A stretch of DNA of 64,000 nucleotides from Amycolatopsis sp. 2-15 (GTDB lineage: Bacteria > Actinomycetota > Actinomycetes > Mycobacteriales > Pseudonocardiaceae): assembly GCF_030285625.1 (NCBI RefSeq), contig NZ_CP127294.1, positions 8,712,001 to 8,776,000 of the forward strand. Direction: 5' to 3'. The first letter of the stretch is position 1. Each line of letters starts with the position of its first letter. The notes beneath the pieces are model-generated. The model searched no databases. It was not told the DNA's origin and was given only the letters and a program-made list of their open reading frames with translations. Below are positions 28,928-37,323 of the stretch, piece after piece. A program made the position numbers and the translations under genes.

Positions 28928-30313
28928 ATGAGAACGCTCTTCGCCGGCCGCCGCAAGTGGCTGACCGCGGGCGCGCTCGGCGCCGCGCTGATCGCCGCGG
29001 CCCCGGTCGCCCTGGCGACTTCGGACACCGCGACGTCGCGCACCGCCTCCGCGGGTGACCGCACGCAGGACGTCCGCAACGCGATCCAGGGCGGCACCGC
29101 GCGCAACGTGATCCTGTTCATCGGCGACGGCATGGGCCAGTCGGAGATCACCGCGGCGCGCAACTACGAGCGCGGCGCGGCCGGGCGGCTCGCCATGGAC
29201 GAGCTGCCGCTGACCGGCGACTACACCACGTACGCCGTGGAGCAGAACAACCCTGGCAAGCCGAACTACGTCACCGACTCGGCCGCGTCCGGCACGGGCT
29301 GGGCCACCGGCACCAAGACCTACAACGGCGCGATCTCGGTCGACGCGTACGGCAACGCAGTGCCGACCATCCTCGAGCTGGCCAAGCGCGGCGGTCTGCG
29401 CACCGGTGACGTCACCACCGCGGAGATCCAGGACGCGACCCCCGCCGTGCTCGGCTCCCACGTGGTCAGCCGCGACTGCAAGGGTCCGGTCGAGACGACC
29501 GCCAAGTGCGCGCAGAACGCCAAGGAGAACGGCGGCGCCGGCTCGATCTCCGAGCAGCTGGTGCAGACCCGCCCCGACGTGCTGCTGGGCGGCGGCGCGA
29601 CGTTTTTCGACCAGAAGGTGACGGCGGGCAAGTTCAAGGGCAAGACCGTGCTGGACCAGGCGAAGGCGGCCGGCTACAACGTCGTCAACACCGCGGCCGA
29701 CCTGGCCAAGGCGAAGAAGGACAAGCCGGTCCTCGGCCTGTTCGCCCCGAACAACATGCCGGTGAACTGGACCGGCCCGGCCGCGGTCCACGGCGGCACC
29801 CAGCCGGCCCGCTGCACCCCGAACCCGGCGCTGCCGAAGACCCAGCCGAAGCTGGCCGAGCAGACCCGCAAGGCGATCGAGCTGCTCGACGACCGCCACA
29901 GCGACAAGGGTTTCTTCCTCCAGGTCGAGGGCGCCAGCATCGACAAGCAGGACCACTCCGCCGACCCGTGCGGTCAGATCGGCGAGACGATCGACTTCGA
30001 CTCCGCGATCGCCGCGGGCCTGGCGTACGCCCGCAGCCACCGCGACACCCTCGTGCTCGTGACCGCCGACCACGGCCACAGCAGCCAGATCGTGGAGCCC
30101 ACCGCCACCCCGGGCCTGACCGCGACGCTGGTCACCAACGAGGGCTCGAACATGACCCTCGCCTACGGCACCGCCGAGACCGGCGGCTCGCAGTCGCACA
30201 CCGGCACCCAGGTCCGCATCGCGGGCTACGGACCGCAGGCCGCGAACATCGTCGGGCTGACCAACCAGACCGACCTGTTCTCGACGCTGAAGCGCGCTCT
30301 GCGCCTGCGCTGA
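28928..30313 (+). CDS. phoA: Secreted alkaline phosphatase
   Basis: The 461-residue exported enzyme belongs to the PhoA-type metallohydrolase family. The signal region FAGRRKWLTAGALGAALIAA has a paired arginine followed by a hydrophobic core, consistent with Tat export, which would suit a metal enzyme. Catalytic and metal motifs are NVILFIGDGMG, the nucleophile Ser in TDSAASGT, HSDKGFFLQVEG, KQDHSADP and VTADHGHSS. It releases phosphate from extracellular esters. ATG 28928 has GAGGAG upstream. Phosphate control is likely from the family, but no convincing PHO box was found. Confidence 0.93.
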   Translation: MRTLFAGRRKWLTAGALGAALIAAAPVALATSDTATSRTASAGDRTQDVRNAIQGGTARNVILFIGDGMGQSEITAARNYERGAAGRLAMDELPLTGDYTTYAVEQNNPGKPNYVTDSAASGTGWATGTKTYNGAISVDAYGNAVPTILELAKRGGLRTGDVTTAEIQDATPAVLGSHVVSRDCKGPVETTAKCAQNAKENGGAGSISEQLVQTRPDVLLGGGATFFDQKVTAGKFKGKTVLDQAKAAGYNVVNTAADLAKAKKDKPVLGLFAPNNMPVNWTGPAAVHGGTQPARCTPNPALPKTQPKLAEQTRKAIELLDDRHSDKGFFLQVEGASIDKQDHSADPCGQIGETIDFDSAIAAGLAYARSHRDTLVLVTADHGHSSQIVEPTATPGLTATLVTNEGSNMTLAYGTAETGGSQSHTGTQVRIAGYGPQAANIVGLTNQTDLFSTLKRALRLR

Positions 30314-30329
30314 TCACCCTGCCCCGAAC

Positions 30330-30380
30330 ACCCCAATGTGGCGTTCGTTGCGATCAACGCACCGAACGCCGCATTGGGGT
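30330..30380. repeat. Palindromic repeat (CCCCAATG family), copy 1; also a terminator
   Basis: ACCCCAATGTGGCGTTCG (from 30330) pairs with its inverted copy ending at 30380 over 23 positions with two mismatches, around a five-base loop. It fills the gap between the convergent phoA and flavoprotein genes; its last base is part of the flavoprotein stop codon. Related elements lie at 41799 and 58015. Confidence 0.8.
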
Positions 30381-30883
30381 CATGCGCCGGGCAGCAGGTC
30401 CAGGACTTCCGACCACGGCCGCCGGGGATCCAGGCGGTGGAGGCGCACGCCGGCCGACTTCAGCGTGTCCAGGTGGCGCTGCCAGGCCGGGTGGTGCACC
30501 CGGGTGTCCTGGATCTGGTAGGCCACCACGATCGTGATCCCGGGCGCGCCGAGGACGTCGCCGAGCAGGGTCAGCGCCTGGTTGTCGGCGATGCCCAGGG
30601 CGAGCTTGGCCAGGGAGTTGGCCGACGCGGGAGCGAAGAGGAACACCGACGGGTCCGGGTGCGGGCGCGGCTCGCCGGGCAGGCGCGAGACAGCGCGGAC
30701 CGGCAGGTCGGTGGTCGCGGCCAGCTCGGTCAGCCCGCCCGTCGCCTCCAGCCAGCGGTGGGCGACGGGCGTCAGCGTGACCGCGAGGCGCCAGCCGCGC
30801 GTGGCGGCGGGGCGGGCGAGCTCGGCGGTGAACCGGCTGTCCAGCCCACCGCACGAGCTCGCGACCAGGCCGAGGTCCCTCAC
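30380..30883 (-). CDS. Flavoprotein (HFCD-type, CoaC-like fold)
   Basis: The 167-residue protein starts GLVASSCGG and contains VAHRWLEATGGL, VFLFAPASANSLAKLALGIADNQ (the FMN-binding PASANT-like helix start) and a late DTRVHHPAWQRHLDTL. This places it in the flavoprotein family that includes phosphopantothenoylcysteine decarboxylase. Its substrate is unknown. The GTG start overlaps the rsmB stop as GTGA, making it the third gene of fmt-rsmB-flavoprotein. Confidence 0.8.
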   Translation of the reverse strand: MRDLGLVASSCGGLDSRFTAELARPAATRGWRLAVTLTPVAHRWLEATGGLTELAATTDLPVRAVSRLPGEPRPHPDPSVFLFAPASANSLAKLALGIADNQALTLLGDVLGAPGITIVVAYQIQDTRVHHPAWQRHLDTLKSAGVRLHRLDPRRPWSEVLDLLPGA

Positions 30884-32304
30884 GGTTTGCGCAGGGTGGC
30901 GCAGAACATCGCGTCGGTGCCGTGGCGGTGCGGCCACAGCTGCACGTACGGGCCGTCGCCGAGCTGCGGCACGCCCGGGAAGAACTCGCGCGCGTCGAGG
31001 ACCTCGGCCTTGGTGCGGCGGGCGATCTCGCCCACCACACCCTCGGTCTCGGCGAGGTGCGGCGAACACACGACGTAGGTGACCACACCGCCCGGCCGGA
31101 CCAGGTCCAGCGCGGCCGTGAGCAGCTCGCCCTGCAGCTTCGTCAGGTCGGAGACGTCGCTGGGCTTGCGGCGCCAGCGGGCTTCCGGCCGCCGGCGCAG
31201 GGCGCCGAGGCCGCTGCACGGCGCATCGACGAGCACGCGGTCGTAGCCCGGTTCGAGGCCGGACTCACGGCCGTCGGCGACGCGCACCGTGACAGGCAAG
31301 CCGCGCGTGGTGTTCTCCACGAGCTTCGCGCGGTGCGGGGCCTTCTCGACGGCGTCCACCCGGGCACCGCTGATCGCCGCGAGCGCGCCGAGCAGCGCGG
31401 CCTTGCCGCCGGGGCCGGCGCACAGGTCGAGCCAGCGTTCGTCGGAGCCCTCGGTCGGCACCTCTGTGGCGGCGATCGCGCACAGCTGGCTGCCCTCGTC
31501 CTGCACGGCGGCGAGGCGTTCGCGCACCGGCTCGGCGTCGGCCGGGTCACCGGCTCCGGCGGGCAGGCGCACGCCGTAGGGCGAGTACGGGGCGACGTCG
31601 CCGCCCGTGATCGCGGCCAGCTCGTCGGCGCTGATCTCGCCGGGGCGCGCGACCAGGTGCACCTCGGGGCGGGCGTCGTCGGCTTCGAGCGCCGCCTTCA
31701 GCTCCGCGCCCTTGTCGCCCAGCGCTTCCGCGAAGGACCGCGCGACCCAGCGCGGGTGCGCCGTGCGCATCGCGTAGGCGCCGATCGGGTCGGTCGCCTC
31801 GTCGGGCGCCAGCTCGTCGAGCCAGGTCTGTTCGTCCTTTGCGGACACCGAGCGCAGGATCGCGTTGGCGAATCCCGTTGCCCACGAACCGGCTTCGGCG
31901 CGGACGAGGTCCACAGTGGACCCGACGGCCGCGTGCTCCGGGATGCGCGTGCGCAGCAGCTGGTAGACGCCGAGGCGCAGCGCGTCGAGTACCACCGGGT
32001 CCGTCTTCTCGATCGGCCGCTCGGCGCAGGCGCCGATCACGGCGTCGAGCAGGCCCTGGGCCCGCGAAGCGCCGTACGTGAGCTCCGTGGCCAGCGCCGC
32101 GTCGCGGCCAGTGATGCGACGTTCGCGAAGCAGCTGCGGCAGCACGAGGTTCGCGTATGCGTCCTTCTCGCGCACCGCGCGCAGCACGTCGAACGCGACC
32201 TGGCGGGCCGGATCGATCTCCGGCGGACGGCGCGGTCCTTCTTTGCGCGGAGCCGGCCGGCCCCGCTGCGGCCTGGACGGCCGCCGTTCCCCACGCTCGT
32301 TCAC
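30880..32304 (-). CDS. rsmB: 16S rRNA (cytosine-967-C5)-methyltransferase RsmB
   Basis: The 474-residue protein has a basic, disordered first 30 residues, then a NusB-like RNA-binding domain ([22 protein letters not shown]). A Rossmann methyltransferase follows: SAM site [15 protein letters not shown], catalytic motif [19 protein letters not shown] and the second Cys in [14 protein letters not shown]. It methylates C967 in the small-subunit rRNA. The GTG at 32304 overlaps the fmt stop as GTGA; longer starts would run into fmt. Confidence 0.95.
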   Translation of the reverse strand: MNERGERRPSRPQRGRPAPRKEGPRRPPEIDPARQVAFDVLRAVREKDAYANLVLPQLLRERRITGRDAALATELTYGASRAQGLLDAVIGACAERPIEKTDPVVLDALRLGVYQLLRTRIPEHAAVGSTVDLVRAEAGSWATGFANAILRSVSAKDEQTWLDELAPDEATDPIGAYAMRTAHPRWVARSFAEALGDKGAELKAALEADDARPEVHLVARPGEISADELAAITGGDVAPYSPYGVRLPAGAGDPADAEPVRERLAAVQDEGSQLCAIAATEVPTEGSDERWLDLCAGPGGKAALLGALAAISGARVDAVEKAPHRAKLVENTTRGLPVTVRVADGRESGLEPGYDRVLVDAPCSGLGALRRRPEARWRRKPSDVSDLTKLQGELLTAALDLVRPGGVVTYVVCSPHLAETEGVVGEIARRTKAEVLDAREFFPGVPQLGDGPYVQLWPHRHGTDAMFCATLRKP

Positions 32305-33227
32305 CGCAGGCGCTCTCCCTCTTCGATCCGTGTACCGCGCGCCCAGTCGGTGGCCGCCATCCGTTTCTTGCCCGATGCCTGGACCTCGCCCAGCCGCACC
32401 GGTTTCGTCGCCGTGCCCACGAGCACGCGCTTGCGCTCGACCACGAGCTCGCCCGGCGGCGGGCCCGGTTCGTCGACGACCGTGACGGGCCCCAGCTTGA
32501 AGCGCTCGCCGCGGAACTCCGCCCACGCGCCCGGCTCCGGCGTCACCGCGCGGATCTGCCGGTCGACGGCCGCGGCCGGGTCCGCGAACGATACGCGAGC
32601 GTCTTCGACCGTCACCTTCGGCGCGTAGGTCATGCCGTCGCCTGCCTGCTCCACGGCCCGCAGCGTGCCGTCCTCGATGCCGTCCATGGTGGACAGCAGC
32701 AGGTGCGCGCCGGACTCGGCGAGCCGGCTCAGCAGCGTGCCCGAGGTGTCCGCCGGGCCGATCTTCTCGGTGACGACGCCGAAGACGGGCCCCGCGTCGA
32801 GCTCCTTGACGATGCGGAACGTGCTGGCGCCGGTGATCTCGTCACCCGCGCGGATCGCCGACTGCACCGGCGCGGCGCCGCGCCACGCGGGCAGCAGCGA
32901 GAAGTGCAGGTTCACCCAGCCGTGGGCCGGGATGTCGAGCGCGGACTGCGGCAGCAGCGCCCCGTACGCGACGACGGGGCACGCGTCGGGCGCCAGCTCC
33001 GTCAGGCGCGCGAGGAACGCGGGGTCCCCGGCGCGCGCGGGCGTGAGCACCTCGATGCCGTGCTCGTCCGCGAGCGCCCCGACGGGCGAGCGCACGACGT
33101 GGCGGCCGCGCCCGGCCTGGGCGTCGGGCCGCGTCACCACCGCGACGACCTCGTGGCGGCCGGATTCGAGCAGAGCGCGCAGCGAGGGCACCGCGGGTTC
33201 GGGGGTACCGGCGAAAACGAGCCTCAT
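32301..33227 (-). CDS. fmt: Methionyl-tRNA formyltransferase
   Basis: The 308-residue protein adds a formyl group to initiator Met-tRNA. It starts [16 protein letters not shown] and has [10 protein letters not shown], then the folate/catalytic motif [17 protein letters not shown], followed by the C-terminal tRNA-binding domain. ATG 33227 is chosen for GGAGG seven bases upstream; GTG 33230 lies one codon earlier. It heads the fmt-rsmB-flavoprotein operon; the usual actinobacterial order places fmt just before rsmB. Confidence 0.96.
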   Translation of the reverse strand: MRLVFAGTPEPAVPSLRALLESGRHEVVAVVTRPDAQAGRGRHVVRSPVGALADEHGIEVLTPARAGDPAFLARLTELAPDACPVVAYGALLPQSALDIPAHGWVNLHFSLLPAWRGAAPVQSAIRAGDEITGASTFRIVKELDAGPVFGVVTEKIGPADTSGTLLSRLAESGAHLLLSTMDGIEDGTLRAVEQAGDGMTYAPKVTVEDARVSFADPAAAVDRQIRAVTPEPGAWAEFRGERFKLGPVTVVDEPGPPPGELVVERKRVLVGTATKPVRLGEVQASGKKRMAATDWARGTRIEEGERLR

Positions 33228-33322
33228 CACCGCACCTCCGGAAGCGATTCGTACTGGTTGGACATCACGGTCGAGTCTAGAAGACCCGCGCGTCGCCGCG
33301 GCGGTGGTGCCAGGATCGGGGG

Positions 33323-33778
33323 ATGACCACGCTCAAGCAGACCCTCCACGACGACCTCACCACCGCCATCAAGGCGCGCGACCAGCTCCGCTCCGCGACC
33401 CTGCGCCTCACGCTCTCGGCCATCGGCTACGAGGAAACCGCGGGCGACACCCACCGCGAGCTCTCGGACGACGAGGTGCGCAAGATCATCACCCGCGAGG
33501 TGAAAAAGCGCCGCGACGCCGCCGAAGCGTTCGCGGGCGCCGGCCGCGCCGAATCGGCCGACCGCGAGCGCGCCGAGGCGGAGGTCCTCACGGGCTACTT
33601 GCCGGCGCAGCTCTCGGACGACGAGCTGGCGACCCTGGTGACGGACGCCGTGGCGAGCACCGGCGCTTCCGGGATGGCGGGCATGGGCGCGGTGATGAAG
33701 GCGGTGCAGCCGAAGGTGGCGGGGCGCGCGGAGGGCGGCCGGGTCGCGGCAGAGGTGAAGAAGCAGCTGGCCGGCTGA
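33323..33778 (+). CDS. GatB/YqeY domain-containing protein
   Basis: This is a 151-residue helical YqeY-like protein, related to the tail of the GatB amidotransferase subunit. [22 protein letters not shown] and [16 protein letters not shown] are the two conserved helical blocks (each shown in part), and [18 protein letters not shown] is the end motif. Its precise role is unknown; members bind tRNA or amidotransferase partners. ATG 33323 has CAGGAT six bases upstream, suggesting a leaderless transcript. It is divergent from fmt. Confidence 0.92.
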   Translation: MTTLKQTLHDDLTTAIKARDQLRSATLRLTLSAIGYEETAGDTHRELSDDEVRKIITREVKKRRDAAEAFAGAGRAESADRERAEAEVLTGYLPAQLSDDELATLVTDAVASTGASGMAGMGAVMKAVQPKVAGRAEGGRVAAEVKKQLAG

Positions 33779-33848
33779 GCGGCTGCCACCGGCGAACGCT
33801 GTGCGGGCCGGCGAGCTGGTCGGGCGGAGTCTGCCACCGAAAAGAGAA

Positions 33849-33880
33849 AACCCGGTCCCCGCCGTGTGCGGGACCGGGTT
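33849..33880. terminator. Bidirectional hairpin terminator
   Basis: AACCCGGTCCCCGC and GCGGGACCGGGTT pair with one bulged base around a five-base loop; an A-rich run precedes it. It separates the convergent YqeY gene and the pair of small membrane protein genes. Confidence 0.75.
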
Positions 33881-33926
33881 CCCGGCCGCCCGGGAATCGT
33901 GGTGTGCCAAGGAGAACGAAGACGAC

Positions 33927-34148
33927 CTACTGAAGCGCGAGGACGGCCAGCGTCGTCAGTCCGCCGAGGCCGCCGACCGCCATGACGACGCCGGCGAGCG
34001 CGGCGGCCGACGCGGCGATCTTCACGACGAAGCCGACGATCCGCCGCACGACCCGGACCGCGACGATGAACACGACGAGGGCGAGCACCAGCACGACCGT
34101 CGACGTGTCCGGGCCGGTTTCGGTGGCGGCGGCCGCCAGCGCGTTCAT
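33927..34148 (-). CDS. Small hypothetical membrane protein
   Basis: 73 residues with two hydrophobic segments (about 17-37 and 41-70), the second Gly/Ala/Leu-rich. No family was recognised. The ATG overlaps the stop of the upstream small membrane gene as ATGA, so the two are co-translated. Confidence 0.65.
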   Translation of the reverse strand: MNALAAAATETGPDTSTVVLVLALVVFIVAVRVVRRIVGFVVKIAASAAALAGVVMAVGGLGGLTTLAVLALQ

Positions 34149-34474
34149 CGACGGCCTCGCCCGGCGCCGATCCGTTCGACCGGCGGGATTTCGCGTGCGG
34201 CATCACGCCAGGCCTCGAACTCGCGGCGGGTTTCGAGGGCGCGGCGGCGTTCGGAACCCAGGCGCCAGGCCCAGCGCCACCCGACGGCGAGCGAGATGAC
34301 CGAGCCGAGTACGAGCACCAGAACCGCTTGTGCGACAAGGCCGCTGAGGTCAGCGACGCTCAGGAGCACGAGCAGCGCCCACAGCTGGAGCACGGTGAAC
34401 GGAATCACGATCGCGGCCGCGTAGACCCCACGACGCCAGCGGATCGGTTGCGGGGCAGGAAGAAACGGGTCCAT
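34145..34474 (-). CDS. Small hypothetical membrane protein
   Basis: 109 residues with two predicted membrane helices (about 17-41 and 46-66) and a charged cytoplasmic tail rich in Arg and Glu (RRALETRREFEAWRDAA). No family was recognised. ATG 34474 has GGAGG upstream. It forms a two-gene unit with the 73-residue protein, perhaps a small membrane complex. The 220 bp upstream (34475-34694) carry no gene and probably hold promoters. Confidence 0.65.
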   Translation of the reverse strand: MDPFLPAPQPIRWRRGVYAAAIVIPFTVLQLWALLVLLSVADLSGLVAQAVLVLVLGSVISLAVGWRWAWRLGSERRRALETRREFEAWRDAAREIPPVERIGAGRGRR

Positions 34475-34694
34475 GACTACCTCCGTGGTGGGTGCGTGCT
34501 TCCAGAATTCCCCTGCGGGGCAGGGAAATCTGTGTCTGGAGACACGTTCGGGAGAAAATCACGGACCTCATTCCCGACCGAGCTCGGCGTCGACCGCACA
34601 GAAATTCCCACGACACGGGGAAATCCCCAGCCGCACACCACCGAACCGGCCGTGGCGCAGGCAAATCCGCGCCGGCCAGGACGTTCGGACAAGT

Positions 34695-35357
34695 TCAGCG
34701 GGCAAGCCGGCTCAGTTCCGCGAACCGGTGGATCACCACCTGTCCGCGGGCGGTGCTGAGTACGCCGAGCCGGCGCAGTTCCCGCGTCACCCGGGCCCAC
34801 GATTCGCGCGAAACCGCCGCGGTGGTCGCGAGTTCCGCTTGCGTGCCGGGGATCGCGATGACGATGTCGTCGCCCCGGCGCACCCCGTGCTGCACGGCCA
34901 GCTGCATCAGCTGCGCCGCGACGCGCCGGGTGATCGTGCCGCCGCCGACGTCGAGCCGCTGCCGGCCGATGTCGCGCAGCCGGTCGGCCAGGACCAGCAG
35001 CAACGCCCAGGAGATCGCCGCTTCGCGCCGGCACAGCGCGGCGAAGCGGGCGGCGGGCAGAACGAGCGCGTCGAGGTCGTCCAGCGCCGCCACGGTCGCC
35101 GACCGCGGGCCGCCGTCGATGGCGCCGAGCTCGCCGACCACGTCGCCCGCGCCGCGCACGGCGATCACGATCTCGCGGCCGTCGGAAGTCGCGTTGGTGA
35201 TCCGGACGTGGCCGGAGAGCAGGAGCACCACCACCGCGGCGCGGTCGCCTTCGCGGCACACCACGTCGCCCCGGCGGTAGCTGCGGCGGACCGCCAGCTC
35301 CGCCACCTTGCCGCGGTCGGCCTCGCCCAGCGCCGGCCAGAATCCGGTCGTCTCCAC
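34695..35357 (-). CDS. Crp/Fnr family transcriptional regulator
   Basis: The 220-residue protein has an N-terminal cyclic-nucleotide-binding barrel with a phosphate-binding cassette GELGAIDGGPRSATVAAL (about 95-112), including the Arg that contacts a cyclic nucleotide. A dimer helix and a C-terminal winged helix follow (QAELATTAAVSRESWARVTREL). The cassette suggests that it can bind a cyclic nucleotide. GTG 35357 follows GGAGG. It lies 17 bases downstream of a nucleotide-cyclase-like gene. Confidence 0.9.
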   Translation of the reverse strand: METTGFWPALGEADRGKVAELAVRRSYRRGDVVCREGDRAAVVVLLLSGHVRITNATSDGREIVIAVRGAGDVVGELGAIDGGPRSATVAALDDLDALVLPAARFAALCRREAAISWALLLVLADRLRDIGRQRLDVGGGTITRRVAAQLMQLAVQHGVRRGDDIVIAIPGTQAELATTAAVSRESWARVTRELRRLGVLSTARGQVVIHRFAELSRLAR

Positions 35358-35374
35358 GGGTCACCTCCGGCTCG

Positions 35375-36004
35375 TCAGGCGGTGAGCCCCGTCCTGGGGC
35401 TGCCGGCCCCGGCCCAGTCGGCGGTGCGGAGCCAGCCCCGCATCCGCCTGCCGCCCACCCGCACGTGGAACGCGTCGGTGAACGCGGCGCGGTCGATGCC
35501 GTCGTAGTCGTGGCGGACCACCGACCAGTGGATGGCCTCGGAGACCGCCAGCGCGAGCGGCCCGTCGGTGGTGCGCAGCCGGCGCCGAAGCTCGGCGGCG
35601 TCGAGCAGCCGGCAGGCGAGGTCGACGTCCTCGCCGTAGGGGCCGTGCAGGTCGTAGTGCACCTCGCCGGCGTGGATCGCCACCCGCAGCCGGAAGGCCT
35701 CGCCGGGTCTCTCGGCGTTGTGCCGCGCGAGCAGCTCCGCCAGTGCGGGTACCACCTCGGCGAGCAGGACCGTCTTCGGCGCCTCGTCGACCGGCCGGAC
35801 CAGGCACAACGCGCCATCACCGCGGTCCACGAAGGGGTCCCGGAACCCCTCCGCGATGCCGCCGGCGCGGAACGCCTCGTCGAGCAGGTCGAACAGAATC
35901 GCGCGCAGCCGGGCGCGAGCGGGGTTGGTGCGGGTGGTCGACCCTTCGATGTCGACCACCACGATCGCTCGATGCAGTGGCACGTGCAGAACGGTGGTGT
36001 CCAT
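35375..36004 (-). CDS. Class III nucleotide-cyclase-like protein
   Basis: The 209-residue single-domain protein resembles a class III cyclase catalytic domain. VVDIEGST carries the first metal-binding Asp, DRGDGAL the second, and LRVAIHAGEVHYDLHGPYG the conserved central strand. The normally conserved transition-state Asn is Asp in GEDVDLACRL, while the Arg four residues later is kept. It may make a cyclic nucleotide or only bind one. It is co-oriented with and 17 bases from the Crp-type gene, suggesting a producer-sensor pair. ATG 36004 is the only good start. Confidence 0.7.
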   Translation of the reverse strand: MDTTVLHVPLHRAIVVVDIEGSTTRTNPARARLRAILFDLLDEAFRAGGIAEGFRDPFVDRGDGALCLVRPVDEAPKTVLLAEVVPALAELLARHNAERPGEAFRLRVAIHAGEVHYDLHGPYGEDVDLACRLLDAAELRRRLRTTDGPLALAVSEAIHWSVVRHDYDGIDRAAFTDAFHVRVGGRRMRGWLRTADWAGAGSPRTGLTA

Positions 36005-36205
36005 GGCCGACCCCCTGTTCAGGTGGTTCCTGAAATTCAGTAGACTTCCATAGATCGAACTATAAAGGCTGCGACTGAACCTGAACAGAGCCTTAGACTT
36101 AAGTTCTCCCTAAGACTTTTGCCGATCCACGAACTGAACAACCCCTCAATCCCCCGCCCGGACCCGTTCCGTCGAGTCTCTCAGGCCGACCCAGCACTCT
36201 CCGTG

Positions 36206-36211
36206 TACAAT
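36206..36211 (+). promoter_or_regulatory. Candidate -10 element for the XRE regulator operon
   Basis: TACAAT stands out in the A/T-rich divergent region 36005-36257, 46 bases before the GTG. No clear -35 was found. The same region holds several CTGAAC-type repeats (about 36014, 36078, 36133) of unknown meaning. Confidence 0.4.
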
Positions 36212-36228
36212 CTCCGTCACTCGCGTTC

Positions 36229-36243
36229 CAGTGGACTTCACTG
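36229..36243. promoter_or_regulatory. Inverted repeat just upstream of the XRE regulator gene
   Basis: CAGTG (36229-36233) and CACTG (36239-36243) are a perfect inverted pair with a five-base spacer, next to the ribosome site of the regulator gene. The position suits autoregulation; inferred only. Confidence 0.4.
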
Positions 36244-36257
36244 AAAGGTCTGAAGTC

Positions 36258-37322
36258 GTGTCCCAGCCGAGCCCCGCCCTCGCCGGACGCCTCCGCGCGC
36301 TGCGGAAGGAGACCTGGCCCGGGGTGCAGATCACCCAACGCCAGCTCGCCGACGTGTTCGGGGTGAGCAACACGCTGCTCTCGTCGTGGGAGAACACCAG
36401 CAACCCGGTGTCACCCCCCATGCTGCGGCTCGACGCGTACGCCACGTTCTTCGCCACCCGCCGCTCGATCGAGGGGCCGTCCTTCCGCCTGCTGGCGGCC
36501 GAGCAGCTCACCGACGAGGAGCAGCGCCGGCGCGAGGACCTGCTCGCCGAGCTGACCGAGCGGCGCGGCGGCTCCCACGAGGCAACGGGTTCGGCCGAGT
36601 TCGCGCCCGGCAACGTCTGGCGGTTCCCGCCGAACGAAGACGTCGTGATCGTCGACGCGCAGCTGCCCGAAGAGATGCGGATCGGCTACGCCGATCCCGC
36701 CAGCCCCGACTACTCGCGGCTCTTCAGTTACGCCGACCCGGACGCGCTGATCGAGCTGTACGGCCACATCCGGGCCTGCAACCCCACCAGCAACGTCTCC
36801 TTCCGCACCGCGAACCCCCGCGTCCCCTTGCGCCCGAAGGACTACACGGCGCACCTCGTGCTGCTCGGCGGCGTCGACTTCAACCCGCAGACCCGTGAGC
36901 TGCTCAACCTGATCGACGCACCGGTGCGGCAGATCGGCCGAGGCGGCCCGGGCGAGGACGTGCCGGGCAGTTTCGAAGTGACCCGCACGGACGGCACGAC
37001 CGAACGCTTCAACGCTCAGACGTCATTCGATGGCAACCTCGTCGCGGACGTCGCGCTCTTCTACCACGGAGTCAACCCGCTCAACCGCAAACGCACCGTC
37101 ACCGTGTGCAACGGGATGTACGGCCGGGGAACCCTCGGAGCCGTGCGAGCGCTGACCGACCCGCGTTTCCGCGATCGCAACCAGGCCCACCTGGACGCCC
37201 GATTCGCCCACGCGGACTCCTTCAGCATCATCAGCCGCGTGCCCATCTTCAACAACCAGGGGCTCACCCCCGACTGGACGCTGGCGGAGCACCGGCTGCA
37301 CGAATGGCCAGAAACGAGCTGA
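36258..37322 (+). CDS. XRE-type helix-turn-helix protein with a large unrecognised C-terminal domain
   Basis: 354 residues. The first 75 form an XRE helix-turn-helix (LRALRKETW, ITQRQLADVFGVSNTLLSSWE). After a linker, residues about 125-340 form one alpha/beta domain I cannot name. It contains VVIVDAQLP, LFSYADPDALIELYGHI, AHLVLLGGVDFN and VTVCNGMYGRGTLGAVRAL. The alternation looks like a ligand-binding or nucleotide-sensing fold. GTG 36258 has GAAAGG nine bases upstream. The next gene starts one base after its stop, so the two products are made together. It is not a simple repressor by size. Confidence 0.75.
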   Translation: MSQPSPALAGRLRALRKETWPGVQITQRQLADVFGVSNTLLSSWENTSNPVSPPMLRLDAYATFFATRRSIEGPSFRLLAAEQLTDEEQRRREDLLAELTERRGGSHEATGSAEFAPGNVWRFPPNEDVVIVDAQLPEEMRIGYADPASPDYSRLFSYADPDALIELYGHIRACNPTSNVSFRTANPRVPLRPKDYTAHLVLLGGVDFNPQTRELLNLIDAPVRQIGRGGPGEDVPGSFEVTRTDGTTERFNAQTSFDGNLVADVALFYHGVNPLNRKRTVTVCNGMYGRGTLGAVRALTDPRFRDRNQAHLDARFAHADSFSIISRVPIFNNQGLTPDWTLAEHRLHEWPETS

Positions 37323-37323
37323 G

